Source: Glebionis coronaria (lineage: Eukaryota; Streptophyta; Magnoliopsida; Asterales; Asteraceae). Taken from it: DNA of 64,000 bases. Positions 1 through 10,604 of the stretch are shown one piece after another. The position numbers were made by a program, and so were the translations under genes. The notes beneath the pieces were generated by a model that saw nothing but the letters and a program-made list of their open reading frames with translations, did no database searches and was not told where the DNA came from. The stretch spans positions 1-64,000 of the forward strand of contig JANFOE010002249.1 in assembly GCA_025667525.1 (NCBI GenBank), given 5' to 3'. The number at the start of each line of letters is the position of its first letter. Position 1 is the stretch's first letter.

Positions 1-1243
1 TGGCGCATTTAGATAAACTTGCATTTTGAGAACCATTTAGTTACAAGTTTCGAAGAAAGAGACTTGTAATTACAATATAAGCTATTTAACAAGCCCCTGA
101 TTAAGCCTTTCAAAATAAAAACAAACCTTTAATTTAGATCTTAGTTGTGGGCTCAATAAATTTTCAGGTTGAAATCGAACAAATGACGATGGTACACAAC
201 TTCACATAAAGATGACTGCATCGTAAATACATCATCTGGTTAAGCGCAAATCAAACATTATACAGTATGACTGACCCAAGTGGCCGAGTGCTGAGGTTTT
301 AGAATTCCCACAAAAAGATAAAAGGAGTCTATCGTGTTGGTGATCTTCCAAGCAGATTAAGTACATTACCAATCTCAGCCACCAGTATGTCACGCAGTAT
401 TCGTATTTTATATATTCATTTGTTTTGACTTTGGTCATATCAGGTTTTAGAGTAAAATGCAGAAATCATACCTATGGTATGTCATTTTTGCAGATTTAAT
501 AACCGGTGTTCCGAAAGTGCAAGCGACCTACCTGGTGTTTTTGCTTTGTATCATTTTCATACTTTGATTTAACGATTGTTAAAAGTTCACCGTTACTAAA
601 GGGACTATTTTGTGTTTTTCTTTGTCTTCTTCCTCAAAACACCACAAACACCAATTACAACTGTCAACACTGCCAGTAATTACCATTTTGTTTATGATTT
701 CTGAGTTCAACTGTCTTCTTGCTATTATTAATCATCTACATTCAATCATTTAATTTACTATAATTCGCAAATCGATTATCTGTGTTATCTACATTCAATC
801 ATTTAATTTACTTTTTTTGCAGAAAACCTTAGAAACTTGCCATATTCATTAGGCAACAGTAACATGACTAATGTGTGGTATAAATAAAAGCTTTCAATCT
901 AAAATGTCGTTTAGTTTATCATAGTAGCTCCCATTAAATAATGAATAAGATTGGTCATATGTTTCTCTTTTACACTTATTATTGAAGTGAATTGGATGTG
1001 TACTTATGAGTATCTTTCTGATGCCAGGCTTGATACAATCTGTGATTTTTTTTAAAATAGAAAAGACAACATTGTCTTTTGGTTAAACTTTGGTAACAGT
1101 GAATACATAACCTTCGTTAGGTTAAGGTATCAAAATGGACTCAAACTATTCTCACAAGTAGGACGCTTGCATTTTCAAAAGACCAGGTATGATATATGAA
1201 AAATTGACATACCACAGTGATCATATATGCATTTTACTCTCAG
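1..1243. other. Gene-free AT-rich flank
   Basis: I see no convincing gene. A 26-bp direct repeat beginning ATCTACATTCAATC lies at about 734-759 and 787-812. The stretch just before 1184 (around 1160-1183) could hold a degenerate first GLX1 exon ending at a GT donor, but the match is too weak to claim. The next recognisable exon starts at 1244 behind a TCTCAG acceptor. Confidence 0.5.
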
Positions 1244-2348
1244 GTTTTATACACAAGCATTGGGGATGAAATTGCTGAGGCAAAGGGATGTACCAATTGA
1301 TAAGTACTTGCATGCTTTTCGTGGATACGGCCCAAAGGATCTGTCTTCGATGTTGAGGTTACACACAGAATGTTTCTAAATCCATCATTGGTTTTTTCTT
1401 CGTGTTTTGGGCTAATATTTTTATTAATATCATCTTTGTTGGTTTACGTCAATGCACAGATTATGGAAGGGGTTCAATTCCCGCTAGGTGCAAACAACGT
1501 AACCTTGAAGTGGCCACGCCAACCTCCTGAAAAGGGAGGGCTTTACATGGTTTGAGTCTGTGTGGCGGTGGGCTCAAACCCCGTGAATTAGTCGGCCAAT
1601 GAGTCAGAAATCACGGTTACCAAAAGAAAAATAAAAAAAATGATATAGTTGAAGTATTTAGGTATTTTGAAATTGCTACTGCCTATGTACGTATGTGTTG
1701 CCTTACTTGTTGTGCTAAATTTTCTTCCGTTTGTTAGGTTTATAAACTTGCTGAACATACTATGGCTAAAGGTGGAATCATCACAAGGGGGCCAGGTCTA
1801 GCTAATGATGGGTCGAGAGTGTAATGGCATTTGCTGAAGACCCTGATGGCTACCTTTTTGAGCTCACCGAAAGGCATGGCACTCCTGAACCTCATTGTCA
1901 AGTAATGCTTCGTGTTGGTCATCTTGATCGCTCCGTCAAATTTTATGATAGGTATATGCAGTTTCAAGATAAATCTAGTATTATAAGTTATTACTTATGC
2001 ATTTAAAGTTATTATGTTGATCCAAATTTGTGAACATGCATTGGCGATGAAGTTATGCAGGACAATCGACAGACATAAAACAAAAGGTATATAACGCTTA
2101 AAAGTTTACTGTTTCTTGTATCATTTTGAGTTACAAAACATTATGTTAAACACAGTACACTTCGGCAATGATAATACTTTGAATCGGCGTATATAGGTTG
2201 CAATTAGTACCATTGATGTGTATAAAGCGCTGAAAGTGTCAGCCATGTCATCCAGGAGCTTAGCAAGCGATTACCAAGCAACCAGGACCAGCTCGGTATC
2301 CCTACTAAAATCTTTTCTTTCCTTGATCCAGATGGATGGAAACAGTAA
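1244..2348 (+). pseudogene. GLX1: Glyoxalase I (lactoylglutathione lyase) pseudogene, copy A
   Basis: The family isomerises the hemithioacetal of methylglyoxal and glutathione to lactoylglutathione. Exon pieces appear in gene order. At 1244-1350 there is FYTQALGMKLLRQRD and GYGPKDLSS after an AG acceptor. Around 1435-1470 is a relic equivalent to the YGRDEYDIGEGFG exon of the downstream copies. At 1738-1951 there is VYKLAEHTMAKGG, EDPDGYLFEL (with the metal-ligand Glu) and CQVMLRVGHLDRSVKFYDR, ending at a GT donor. At 2038-2085 there is ALAMKLCRTIDRHK. The last exon, at about 2196-2348, has VAISTIDVYKA and FSFLDPDGWK. Two extra bases at about 1822-1823 put the 1738 exon out of frame. Exon 1 runs into a stop, the last exon is shifted and ends early, and foreign sequence interrupts the second exon. 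Family identification is firm. That it is non-functional is inferred from the frame breaks. Confidence 0.8.
1467..1650 (+). mobile_element. Candidate SINE-like insertion in GLX1 relic
   Basis: Homology to the GLX1-derived units at 27340 and 31440 stops just after ATTATGGAAGGG. The following sequence has a tRNA-like B-box (GGTTCAATTCCCG) and ends in an A-rich tail around 1625-1645. A B-box plus an A-rich tail suggests a tRNA-derived SINE. I cannot find a clean A-box or target duplication, so this is tentative. Confidence 0.25.
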
Positions 2349-2578
2349 ATCTTACAGTATGTGTAGTGTAGACATTTATTGCTTCGGTGAGTAACAAAGT
2401 ATTATATAAGAAGCTAACACACAATTAAAGAAGAAAACAAAGTATCTGAATTTTGAAATACACCAAATATGTTTCGATCAACGTGAGTTCAAAGCATCGT
2501 AAGTCAACCTCAGCACCTTCACTTTCAGGACCATCATCAAGCAATACTTTCTCTGAATCTCCATCCAAGTCGCCACTT

Positions 2579-3782
2579 TCATGCATCGGCAATCTTCAAG
2601 TTCGATGGAAAAGTGAAACCTTTCGTTTTCAAGCGATTGAGAACCTACCAACAAGAAATCAGCAACATGAAGGGGCCAGCACAATCATATTAGTGTTTAT
2701 TTAGGTAATGTAAATTCAAGCACTGCATAAGTACAAAACGTATAACTTTGATTATCTGTACGAGAACAAATTCTATTAAAGCATAACAAAAAAAAGTAGT
2801 ACCAAAGCAAATAATGAACAATTCTTGAGATAACTGCTAAAACGAAGTAGGAAAATTTTACCTGTAAACACGCTTTCCCAACGTCTAGCTCTTTAACATG
2901 GCGAAGGCCTTGTATAAATCCTTTAAGCATTTCTTCCTCCGCTTCTTGATCATATGGTAAAGAGTACCCCATCATCTTATAATCTAAGTTAGCTTTGACT
3001 AAAGAAGACACGTTTAGCAAGACAAGCTTCGACAAGCGCAAGTAATCTCCGATTGTCAGTGAGGAAATATAAGGAGCTTTGATTTTGATAATATGTGCAA
3101 ATTCCTCAGGAATAAATCTACGAACAGCGTATCCATTTAACACAAATTGTTTTACACTCTTTGATGTAATATCAAACATCCTAAATCCACAGCAATCTTT
3201 CAAAATCAAAGTTTCCATATGAGGGCTTCCAGTTAGTATATTCTGAATCAAGTCTTCATCTAAATTCACATGTGAAATATACAGACTCCTAAGGTTATTC
3301 CAACTAATGGCGCCAACCGGATTAAGTATAAGATATGACAATTCAAGACTAGTAAAACAATCATTGGTGAAGAAAAACTCGGAACGTAACTCAAACTTAT
3401 CAATATAATCAGGATCCCATGTAGTCAAACGTAACTCTTGAACGTTACGCTTTACAGCATAACGAATGCAATCGTTGACTATTGGTTCAAACCTTTGCTC
3501 GTAACATGTAACCAGTTGGAATTTATTGAGGTTCGCTTGGCCGGTAATGCATCGAGTTAAGGTTTTGTGAAGTAACGATAAGACAACATAATTCCGGTAT
3601 TTTATATTACCATTGAATATGAGATCCGGAAGTAGAGTCCAAAGATGTTTCCATCGTTTCGAGAGAACACACGTTTTCGTTGCACGTCTCGTGCAGCCTA
3701 AACGAGACAAGATTTCAACAAGCAAGCAATCCGGTAGCAAACTTTTCCGATCTTCTCCCATAATCTTTTTTCTTTTGAACAT
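2579..3782 (-). CDS. F-box/LRR-repeat protein, copy A (two exons)
   Basis: Proteins of this family are substrate receptors of SCF (Skp1-Cullin-F-box) ubiquitin ligases. Exon 1 is 3782-2862 and exon 2 is 2644-2579. The donor GTAAAA and an acceptor ending GGTAG give a phase-0 intron. The product is about 328 residues starting MFKRKKIMGED, or 321 from the next Met at 3761; copies B and C share both starts. The F-box motif LLPDCLLVEILSRLGC...CVLSKRWKHLWTLLPDL begins near residue 14. Degenerate leucine-rich repeats follow (FTSLELSYLILN, LRSLYISHVNLDEDLI, METLILKDC). Exon 2 adds only about 21 residues ending SNLKIADA. The frame is open, but there is no FBD domain and the substrate is unknown. It lies tail-to-tail with the GLX1 relic. 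Its upstream region is fused to EFL1 at about 3897, so its native promoter is largely gone. Confidence 0.75.
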
Positions 3783-4959
3783 AATCTCTCTATGTGTTTT
3801 TATTCGTTTTTGGGTAAATTTAGGTTTCTTTTGACAGCAGCACAACTCTCGTAAGTAAGGTTTAAAAAGATTTACTCCCAAAGAGTCGTGTTGATCAAGT
3901 TTAACCAGCATTTTATTAATTTGATTGATTCCCCGGGTCATATGGACTTTTGTAGTGAAGTTAGTACTGCTATCAGGTTAAGTGATGGCGGGTTGGTTTT
4001 AGTTGATGTTGTTAAGGGTGTTCATATTCAAACGCACGCTGTTTTGAGGCAGGCGTGGATTGAGAAGGTTACTCCTTGTTTGGTTTTGAATAAGATTGAT
4101 AGGCTCATATTGGAACTCAAGCTGACTCCATTAGAAGCGTATGCTAGGTTGTTGAGGATTGTTCGTGAGGTTAATGGGATTCTTAGTGCGTTTAAGAGTG
4201 AGAAGTATTTGTCGGATGTTGATTCTCTTATTCAAGCGGGAACACGGGATATGGGAGGAGACGAGGGGATTGAGTTTATTGAAGATGATGATGAGGAGGA
4301 TACGTTTCAGCCACAAAAAGGGAATGTGGTGTTTACTTGCGCATTGGGTGGCTGGGGGTTTGGGACATGTAAGTTTGCCGAGTTTTATGCAAGTAAACTT
4401 GGAGCGACCGTGGGCACTTTGCAGAAGGCTTCGTGGGGTCCCTGGTACTTTATTCCCAAGACTAAGATGATTGTGGGTAAGAAAGGGTTGGCGCCTGGGA
4501 GTAAGGCGAGGCCTATGTTTGTGCAGTTTGTGCTTGAGCCATTATGGCAGGTGTATGAAGCGGCCTTGGATACAAATGGTGATAAAGGGATTTTGGAAAA
4601 GTTGATTAAAACGTTTAATTTGTCTGTTCCTCCTCGTGAGCTGCAGACTAAAGATCCGAAATTTGTTCTTCAGTCGGTTATGAGTAGATGGCTTCCGTTA
4701 TCAGATGCTATTTGTCTATGGTGGTTAAACATATGCCCGACCCTGTAACTGCACAGTCGTTTCGTATAACACGACTTTTACCCAAACGAGAAGTTGTTTT
4801 AGATAGTGATATCGGTAAGTCTAATGTGATTACGGAGGCCGAGCTTGTGAGGAAATCTGTCGAGGCTTGTGATTCTAGACCAGAAGCTCCATGTGTTGCT
4901 ATTGTTTCTAAAATATACGCAGTTCCTATTAAAATGTTACCTCAACAAGACGTAAATAG

Positions 4960-5107
4960 TATTGGAATTGTGATTTTGATTGATTGATTTATTAAACATA
5001 CCATTACAATATATAGTTCCTGATAGAATGTTCCAGATACGAAATAGGTCGGGCCTATCACTAATAATAAAGCCCAAGGCTTTTATGTAAATAATATATG
5101 ACTAACA
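4960..5107 (-). repeat. 3' LTR of the copia derivative
   Basis: 148 bp. On the minus strand it begins TGTTAGTC directly after the polypurine tract and ends ..CCAATA, where AACA would be expected. Only the inner ~100 bp has a partner in the other LTR. The outer part preserves the full LTR end next to the AATAG target duplication. Confidence 0.8.
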
Positions 5108-7519
5108 CTCCCCCACAGGTTGAGCGGGAGATGATCGAACACTCAAACTGGTACGAAACTCTTCAAATAGCGCAGACGGCAAACCCTTCGTGAAAATGTC
5201 AGCATACTGGTAACGTGATGGCACATGAAGAACGCGAACTTGACCACGAGTAACCATATCACGAACAAAATGTATATCGATCTCAATGTGCTTGGTCCGT
5301 TGATGTTGAACCGGATTAGCAGTCAAATAAATCGCACTAACATTATCACAGTAGACAATAGTGGCAGACAATAATGGTGTATGAAGCTCACGAAGAAGAT
5401 TACGTAGCCAGGCCGTTTCAGCAACTGCATTTGCAACACCTCTGTACTCAGCCTCAGCACTCGATCTAGAAAGAGTATGATGCCGTTTAGAAGACCACGA
5501 TAAAAGATTATCCCCCAAGAAAACACAATAACCTGAAGTAGAACGCCTAGTAGTAGGACAACCAGCCCAATCAGCATCAGAATAAGCAACTAGAGAACCA
5601 GTAGAAGAAGCATAAAGTTGGAGCCCAAAGTCCAGTGTACCACGAATATAACGAAGAACTCGCTTGAGAGCTGAAAAATGAGGCTCTCGAGGATCATGCA
5701 TATGAAGGCACACCTGCTGTACTGCATAAGATATATCTGGACGAGTAAATGTCAGGTATTGCAAACCACCTGCAAGACTACGATATAAGGTAGGATCGGA
5801 AACAGGATCACCGTCAGAACTAAGCTTGGATTCTGTGTCAACTGGAGTCCGAGTTGGATTACATGTAGCCATATGTGCCCTGTCTAAAAGATCCAAAACA
5901 TATTTTTTCTGAGAGAGGAACATGCCTTTAGAGTCACGGGTAACAGAAATTCCCAAAAAATAATTAAGAGCCCCCAAATCAGTCATATCAAACTCCTTAT
6001 GTAGAGATGAGATAATACGATGAAGTAAATCTGTAGAGGAAGCCGTTAATACAATATCATCAACATAAATCAATAAATATGCAACCTCAGTGCCACGCCT
6101 ATATATGAATAAGGACGAGTCACATCGACTTGACGAGAAACCAACCCGTAGAGCATAACCTGCAAATCGTTGAAACCAAGCACGAGGTGCTTGTTTCAGT
6201 CCATATAACGACCTCTGTAATCGACATACATGATGTGGAAAATGAACATCCATAAACCCTGGTGGCTGATACATATAAACAGTCTCAGAAATATCACCGT
6301 TAAGAAATGCATTCTTAACATCAAGTTGGTGAATGGGCCAATTCCGAGATAATGCAAGACTTAGAACAGTACGAATAGTAGCCGGTTTAACAACCGGACT
6401 AAAAGTGTCATCACAATCAATACCAAGCTGTTGGGTACTACCGTTAGCCACGAGGCGAGCCTTGTACCTGCTCAAAGAACCATCGGCATGATACTTATGC
6501 CGAAACAACCACATAGACCGAACCACATTAACATTAGGTGGTTTCGGAACAAGAATCCAAGTACCGTTTTTAATTAATGCATTATACTCATCATGCATAG
6601 CATCTCGCCAGTTAGGATCAGATAAGGCAACAGAAGGAGACTTAGGAACAGGAGAAATTTGAGAGACATGACCATGAAAACGAGGATTAGGCTTAACAGT
6701 GCCAACTTGGGCACGTGTGACCATAGGATGAGTTCGAGTAGGAGGGTTAGGGGCCAAAGTATGGTGGGTGGTAGGAATAGGGGTAGGAATAGGAGACGGG
6801 GCGATAGTAGTTTGGGTCGGAGGTGTTGTGATTTGCATAGGTGAATGGTGGGTCGGTGTAGTAGGTGTTGTGGTTTGTGTAGGTGAGTGAGGGGGTGGTG
6901 TAGCGGGTGGTGTTGGGTCGAGGGTTTGTGAGGCTATAGGGGTTTCCTGCTCATTTGGAGTAGGCTGGGGCGGGGATTGGTTATAAATGACATGGCGAGT
7001 AATAGGAGATGTTGTATGGTCAAGAAACGTGTAAGATGGTGGGTTAGATTGGGTCACAGAACCATATGGAAATTGAAGTTCATCAAACGTTACATGACGG
7101 GAAAGAATGATTTTGTTTGTGGAAAGGTCAAGGCATCGATACCCACGATGATAAGCGGGATATCCCAAAAATATGCAAGGAGTAGCGCGAGGTGCCAGTT
7201 TATGAGGTGATTGGAGATGTGGGTAACAAAGACAACCGAATATACGTAAACGTGAGTAGTCGGGTTGCTTGTTAAACAATTTTGTGCATGGTATTTCGTT
7301 TTGGATGGCGGATGAGGGAATTAAGTTAAGTAAGTAGGCGGCCATATGTAATGCCTCGACCCAAAAGGTAGGTGGGAGGTGAGCTTGGAAAAGAAGGGTA
7401 CGAATGACATTATTAATGGTACGTATCATCCGTATTGCAAACCACCTGCAATATATAGTTCCTGATAGAATGTTCCAGATACGAAATAGGTCGGGCCTAT
7501 CACTAATAATAAAGCCCAA
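5102..7519 (-). CDS. Truncated copia Pol: integrase C-term, RT, RNase H
   Basis: One uninterrupted frame of 805 codons. The first 30 or so codons are LTR and filler. Genuine Pol begins near RMIRTINNVIRTLLFQAHL (integrase C-terminal region) and continues with a Pro/Thr-rich linker rich in TPT and PPT runs. The reverse transcriptase follows, from about WRDAMHDEYNAL, with the catalytic motif LLIYVDDIVL and the LDVKNAFLNGD and SLYGLKQAPRAW blocks typical of copia. RNase H follows, with SDADWAGC and SAEAEYRG. The stop codon TAG overlaps the first bases of the 3' LTR. The catalytic DDE core of integrase is absent, so it cannot integrate on its own. The open frame shows how recent the insertion is. 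Confidence 0.85.
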   Translation of the reverse strand: MGFIISDRPDLFRIWNILSGTIYCRWFAIRMIRTINNVIRTLLFQAHLPPTFWVEALHMAAYLLNLIPSSAIQNEIPCTKLFNKQPDYSRLRIFGCLCYPHLQSPHKLAPRATPCIFLGYPAYHRGYRCLDLSTNKIILSRHVTFDELQFPYGSVTQSNPPSYTFLDHTTSPITRHVIYNQSPPQPTPNEQETPIASQTLDPTPPATPPPHSPTQTTTPTTPTHHSPMQITTPPTQTTIAPSPIPTPIPTTHHTLAPNPPTRTHPMVTRAQVGTVKPNPRFHGHVSQISPVPKSPSVALSDPNWRDAMHDEYNALIKNGTWILVPKPPNVNVVRSMWLFRHKYHADGSLSRYKARLVANGSTQQLGIDCDDTFSPVVKPATIRTVLSLALSRNWPIHQLDVKNAFLNGDISETVYMYQPPGFMDVHFPHHVCRLQRSLYGLKQAPRAWFQRFAGYALRVGFSSSRCDSSLFIYRRGTEVAYLLIYVDDIVLTASSTDLLHRIISSLHKEFDMTDLGALNYFLGISVTRDSKGMFLSQKKYVLDLLDRAHMATCNPTRTPVDTESKLSSDGDPVSDPTLYRSLAGGLQYLTFTRPDISYAVQQVCLHMHDPREPHFSALKRVLRYIRGTLDFGLQLYASSTGSLVAYSDADWAGCPTTRRSTSGYCVFLGDNLLSWSSKRHHTLSRSSAEAEYRGVANAVAETAWLRNLLRELHTPLLSATIVYCDNVSAIYLTANPVQHQRTKHIEIDIHFVRDMVTRGQVRVLHVPSRYQYADIFTKGLPSALFEEFRTSLSVRSSPAQPVGEC

Positions 7520-7549
7520 GGCTTTTATGTAAATAATATATGACTAACA
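7447..7549 (-). repeat. Shortened 5' LTR of the copia derivative
   Basis: About 103 bp matching 5005-5107 without visible differences beyond the first bases. It lacks the last ~45 bp of the LTR as well as the primer-binding site. It is joined at about 7450 to a copy of RNase H-region sequence and then to integrase sequence. Confidence 0.75.
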
Positions 7550-7992
7550 AATAGTTATCACGATGAAGGGGAAATGATGATTCGGATGAGTGTTTTTTAG
7601 CATTTGCGAGGGTTTTTAGTGGTGTTCTTCATGCGGGTCAGAAGGTTTATGTGTTATCAGCATTATATGATCCTCTAAAAGCGGGTGAGTCGGTTCAAAA
7701 TCATATTCAAGAAGTTGAATTGCATTCGTTGTATTTGATGATGGGTCAAGGTTTAAAACCAGTAGCTACTGCTCGTGCTGGTAATATCATTGCTATTAGA
7801 GGTTTAGGACGTCAACATATTCTAAAAAGCGCGACTCTTACATCAACTAAAAACTGTTGGCCTTTTTCAAGTATGACATTTCAGGTTTCACCGACTCTAA
7901 AAGTAGCTATCGAGCCGTCTGATCCTTCTGACATGGCTGCTCTTATTAAAGGATTACGCATTCTAAACCGCGCAGACCCGTTTGTTGAGTGA

Positions 7993-8760
7993 CTGTGTAT
8001 GGACATAAGGAATCTACATTTTCCAGTTTCATTAGTGACATATTAGCCCTACTGCATTTTTAGAGATCCAAACGGCCAACGCTTTGAATTGAACTCCAGG
8101 ACCTTGCTTTAATGTAAAGACGATGCTTGTCTTGAAAAATAATTCAATTGGTCAAAGTGTCGAATACACTTGAAGAATATGATTAGAAGATAGAGAAACA
8201 ATCTTTATTTTATGGGGTTTGCCCATTCGAGGTATTATAGGTTCCCTTACCGTTATTAGAAAACGTGTTACATTATCTGAATCATCCTGGTGACAACAAC
8301 GAAAGTATTATGCTATTGAACGCTTCATTACGGATTATGTGTCCGTGATCTTGATCGCTCCATCAAATTCTGTGAAAATTAATATGCAGTTTTACGATAA
8401 ATCTAGTGTTATAAGTTATTACTTATGCATTTAAAGTTATTATGTTGATCCAAATTTGTGAACATGCATTGGCGATAAAGTTATGCAGGACAATCGACAG
8501 ACATAAAACAAAAGGTATATAACGCTTAAAAGTTTACTGTTTCTTGTATCATTTTGATTTAAAAGACATTATGTTGAACACAGTACACTTTGGCAATGAT
8601 AATACTTTGGACCGGTGTATATAGGTTGCAATTAATTAGTACCATTGAAAGTGTCATCCAGGAGCTAGCTTAGCAGGAGATTACCAAGCAACCAGGACCA
8701 GGTCGGTATCGGTACTAAAATCTTTTCTTTCCTTGATCATGTTTAACATGTAGAGATTCT
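7993..8760 (+). pseudogene. GLX1: Glyoxalase I remnants, copy B
   Basis: Degraded equivalent of 1738-2348. A fragment at 8341-8377 reads VRDLDRSIKF. At 8465-8510 there is a close copy of the ALAMKLCRTIDRHK exon (one Met codon changed to Ile). The last exon, at about 8625-8740, has VIQEL and TKIFSFLDH but carries small insertions and breaks off before the DPDGWK motif. A stretch near 8068-8100 could read FRDPNGQRFEL, reminiscent of the glyoxalase metal-ligand motif, but this is weak. The same leader sequence (ACTGTGTATGGACATAAGG) recurs at 49667 in copy C. Confidence 0.6.
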
Positions 8761-9019
8761 AATTGTTTGACTTTAAAAGGTCAAACTTTGTTTGAGTAAC
8801 AAAGTATTAAGAAGCTAACACACAATTAAAGAAGAAAACAAATACATCATTCAGAACCTGCTTAACCAAAAGTCACTGATAAATAACAGAATTTTGAAAT
8901 ACACCAAATATGTTTAGATAAACTTGAGTTCAAAGCGTCGTGAGTCAACCTCAGCACCTTCACTTTGAAGACCATCATCAAGCAATACTTTCTCTGAATC
9001 TCCATCCAAGTCGCCACTT

Positions 9020-10227
9020 TCATGCATCGGCAATCTTCAAGTTCGATGGAAAAGTGAAACCTTTCCTTTTCAAGTGATAGAGAACCTACCAACAAGAAAG
9101 CAGCAATATGAAGGGGCCAGCACAATCATTAGTGTTTATACCGGTAATGTAAATACAAATACTGCGTTAGTACAAAACGTATAACTTTGATCAAGTGTAC
9201 CAGAAAAAATTATATTAAAGCATTACGAAAAAAAAAAGTAGTACCAAAGCAAATAATGAATAATTCTTGAGATAACTGCTAAAACGAAGTAGGAATATTT
9301 TACCTCTAAACACGATTTCCCAACGCCTAGCTCTTTAACATGGCGAAGGCTTTGTATAAATCCTTTAAGCATTTCTTCCTCCTCCGCTTTTTGATCTCGT
9401 AAATACCCCAACATTTTATAAACTAAGTTAGCTTTGACTAAAGAAGATACGCTTAGCAAGACAAGCTTCGACAAGCGCAAGTAATCTCCGATTGTCAGTG
9501 AGGAAATATAAGGAGCTTTGATTTTAATAATACGTGCATATTCCTCAGCATTATATCTACGAACCTCGTATCCATCTAACACAAATTCTTTGACACTCTT
9601 AGAAGTAATATCAATCATCCTAAATCAAGAGCAATCTTTTAAAGCCAAAGTTTCCAAACGAGGGCTTCCGGTCAATATATTCTGAATCAAATCTTCATCT
9701 AAATTCATTCGTGAAATACACATACTACTAAGGTTATTCCAACTAATGGCGCCGACCGGATTAAGTATAAAACATGACAATGCGAGACTAGTAAAACAAT
9801 TGTTGGTGAAAAAAAACTCGGAATGTAACTCAAATTTATCAATATGATCAGGATCCGATATAGTCAAACTAAGCTCTTGGACGTTACGCTTTACAGCATA
9901 GAGAATGCAGTCATTAACCAGTGGTTCAAACTTTTGATCGTAACATGCAACGAGTTGGAATTTATTGAGGTTCACTTGGACTTGGGTAACGCATCGAGTT
10001 AAGGCTTCGTGAACTAACTGAAAGACAACATTATTCCGGTATTCGAGTATATCATCATTGAATATGAGATCAGGAAGTAGAGTCCAAAGATGTTTCCATC
10101 GTTTCGAGAGAACACACGTTTTGGTTGCACGTCTCGTGCAGCCTAAACGAGACAAGATTTCAACAAGCAAGCAATCCGGTAGCAAACTTATCCGATCTTC
10201 TCCCATAATCTTTTTCTTTTTGAACAT
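9020..10227 (-). pseudogene. F-box/LRR-repeat gene, copy B, nonsense-mutated
   Basis: Same two-exon structure as copies A and C. Exon 1 is 10227-9304 and exon 2 is 9085-9020, with conserved donor GTAAAA and GGTAG acceptor. The F-box (LLPDCLLVEILSRLGC, VLSKRWKHLWTLLPDL) is intact. A premature TGA at about 9625-9627 (GGA Gly in copy C) stops translation after 200 residues at LETLALKDCS. The reading frame is otherwise preserved (MIDITSKSVKEFVLDGYEV onward). The truncated product keeps the F-box but loses half of the LRR region, so it may be a dominant-negative fragment or simply a dead copy. The CACTA element lies 345 bp upstream. Confidence 0.75.
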
Positions 10228-10571
10228 AATCTCTCTATGTGTTTTTATTTGTTTTTGGGTAAAATTTCAGTTGATTTTGACAGCAGCACAACTCTCGTAA
10301 GGTTAAATAGATTTACTCCCGAAGAGTACGTGTTGATCAAGTTTGCTTAGGATTAGGAAGGTAATTACGTAAAATATGCCATATATTTCCAGGCTTTTTT
10401 AGACCGGGCTTTTTCCAGGCCAGGCTAAGCCCAGGCTCGGGCTTTAGCCGAACGTGGTCGAGTAAGAAACGAATGTGATCGAGAAATAATGGCGGCGTGA
10501 TTGGTTGTTAAATTATAAATTAGGAATATAATAGAATTGTTTTTAGCATGCATGGTAGAACCAAAACACGA
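10228..10571. promoter_or_regulatory. F-box copy B upstream region, left flank of CACTA
   Basis: Non-coding sequence shared closely with 51473-51795 in copy C. It holds a GC-rich stretch at about 10390-10450 with repeated CCAGGC and GGGCTTT elements that can fold back. It would contain the F-box 2 promoter on the minus strand and, before the insertion, part of the shared intergenic region with EFL1. The last three bases, CGA (10569-10571), are the CACTA target duplication. Confidence 0.5.
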
Positions 10572-10604
10572 CACTACAAGAAAACTGAGAACAGGTGACC
10601 GGAG

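Larger units (their letters stand above)
4960..7549 (-). mobile_element. Ty1/copia deletion derivative inserted in EFL1
   Basis: The element is 2.59 kb, flanked by the 5-bp target duplication AATAG at 4955-4959 and 7550-7554. The LTRs lie at 4960-5107 and 7447-7549. On the minus strand a polypurine tract TGTGGGGGAG sits directly before the 3' LTR (start TGTTAGTC). There is no primer-binding site, gag, protease or integrase core. The 5' LTR, shortened to about 103 bp, runs straight into the integrase C-terminal part through a 20-bp filler (see findings). The roughly 100 bp shared by the two LTRs is identical by eye, so the insertion looks young. It could only have moved using proteins from a complete relative. 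Confidence 0.85.
3897..7992 (+). pseudogene. EFL1: EFL1 GTPase pseudogene, copy A, 5'-truncated and split
   Basis: EFL1/Ria1 is the cytoplasmic EF-2-like GTPase that helps release the anti-association factor eIF6 from 60S subunits. Coding segments are 3897-4959 and 7550-7992, separated by a copia insertion. The G3 motif [21 protein letters not shown] switch sequence and G4 NKID are present, followed by the EFL1-specific acidic insert and EF-2-like domain II sequence (YDPLKAGES, ARAGNIIAIRGLG). The G1 P-loop, present in copy B, is missing because the 5' end is fused to F-box upstream DNA. A T lost near 4710 relative to copy B shifts the frame. The match ends at about 7992, before the rest of the EF-2-like C-terminal domains. 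It is a relic without introns, as expected if the parent gene is single-exon. Confidence 0.85.

Noticed and set aside
7980..8060. Continuation of EFL1 past PFVE (a shifted frame reads VTVYGHKE)
   Set aside because: The same DNA occurs at 49667 in copy C next to GLX1 remnants, so it is more likely module flank joined by chance similarity.
8068..8100. FRDPNGQRFEL as a second glyoxalase-family domain
   Set aside because: The match is short, out of the expected exon order, and not supported by flanking sequence; kept only as a remark.
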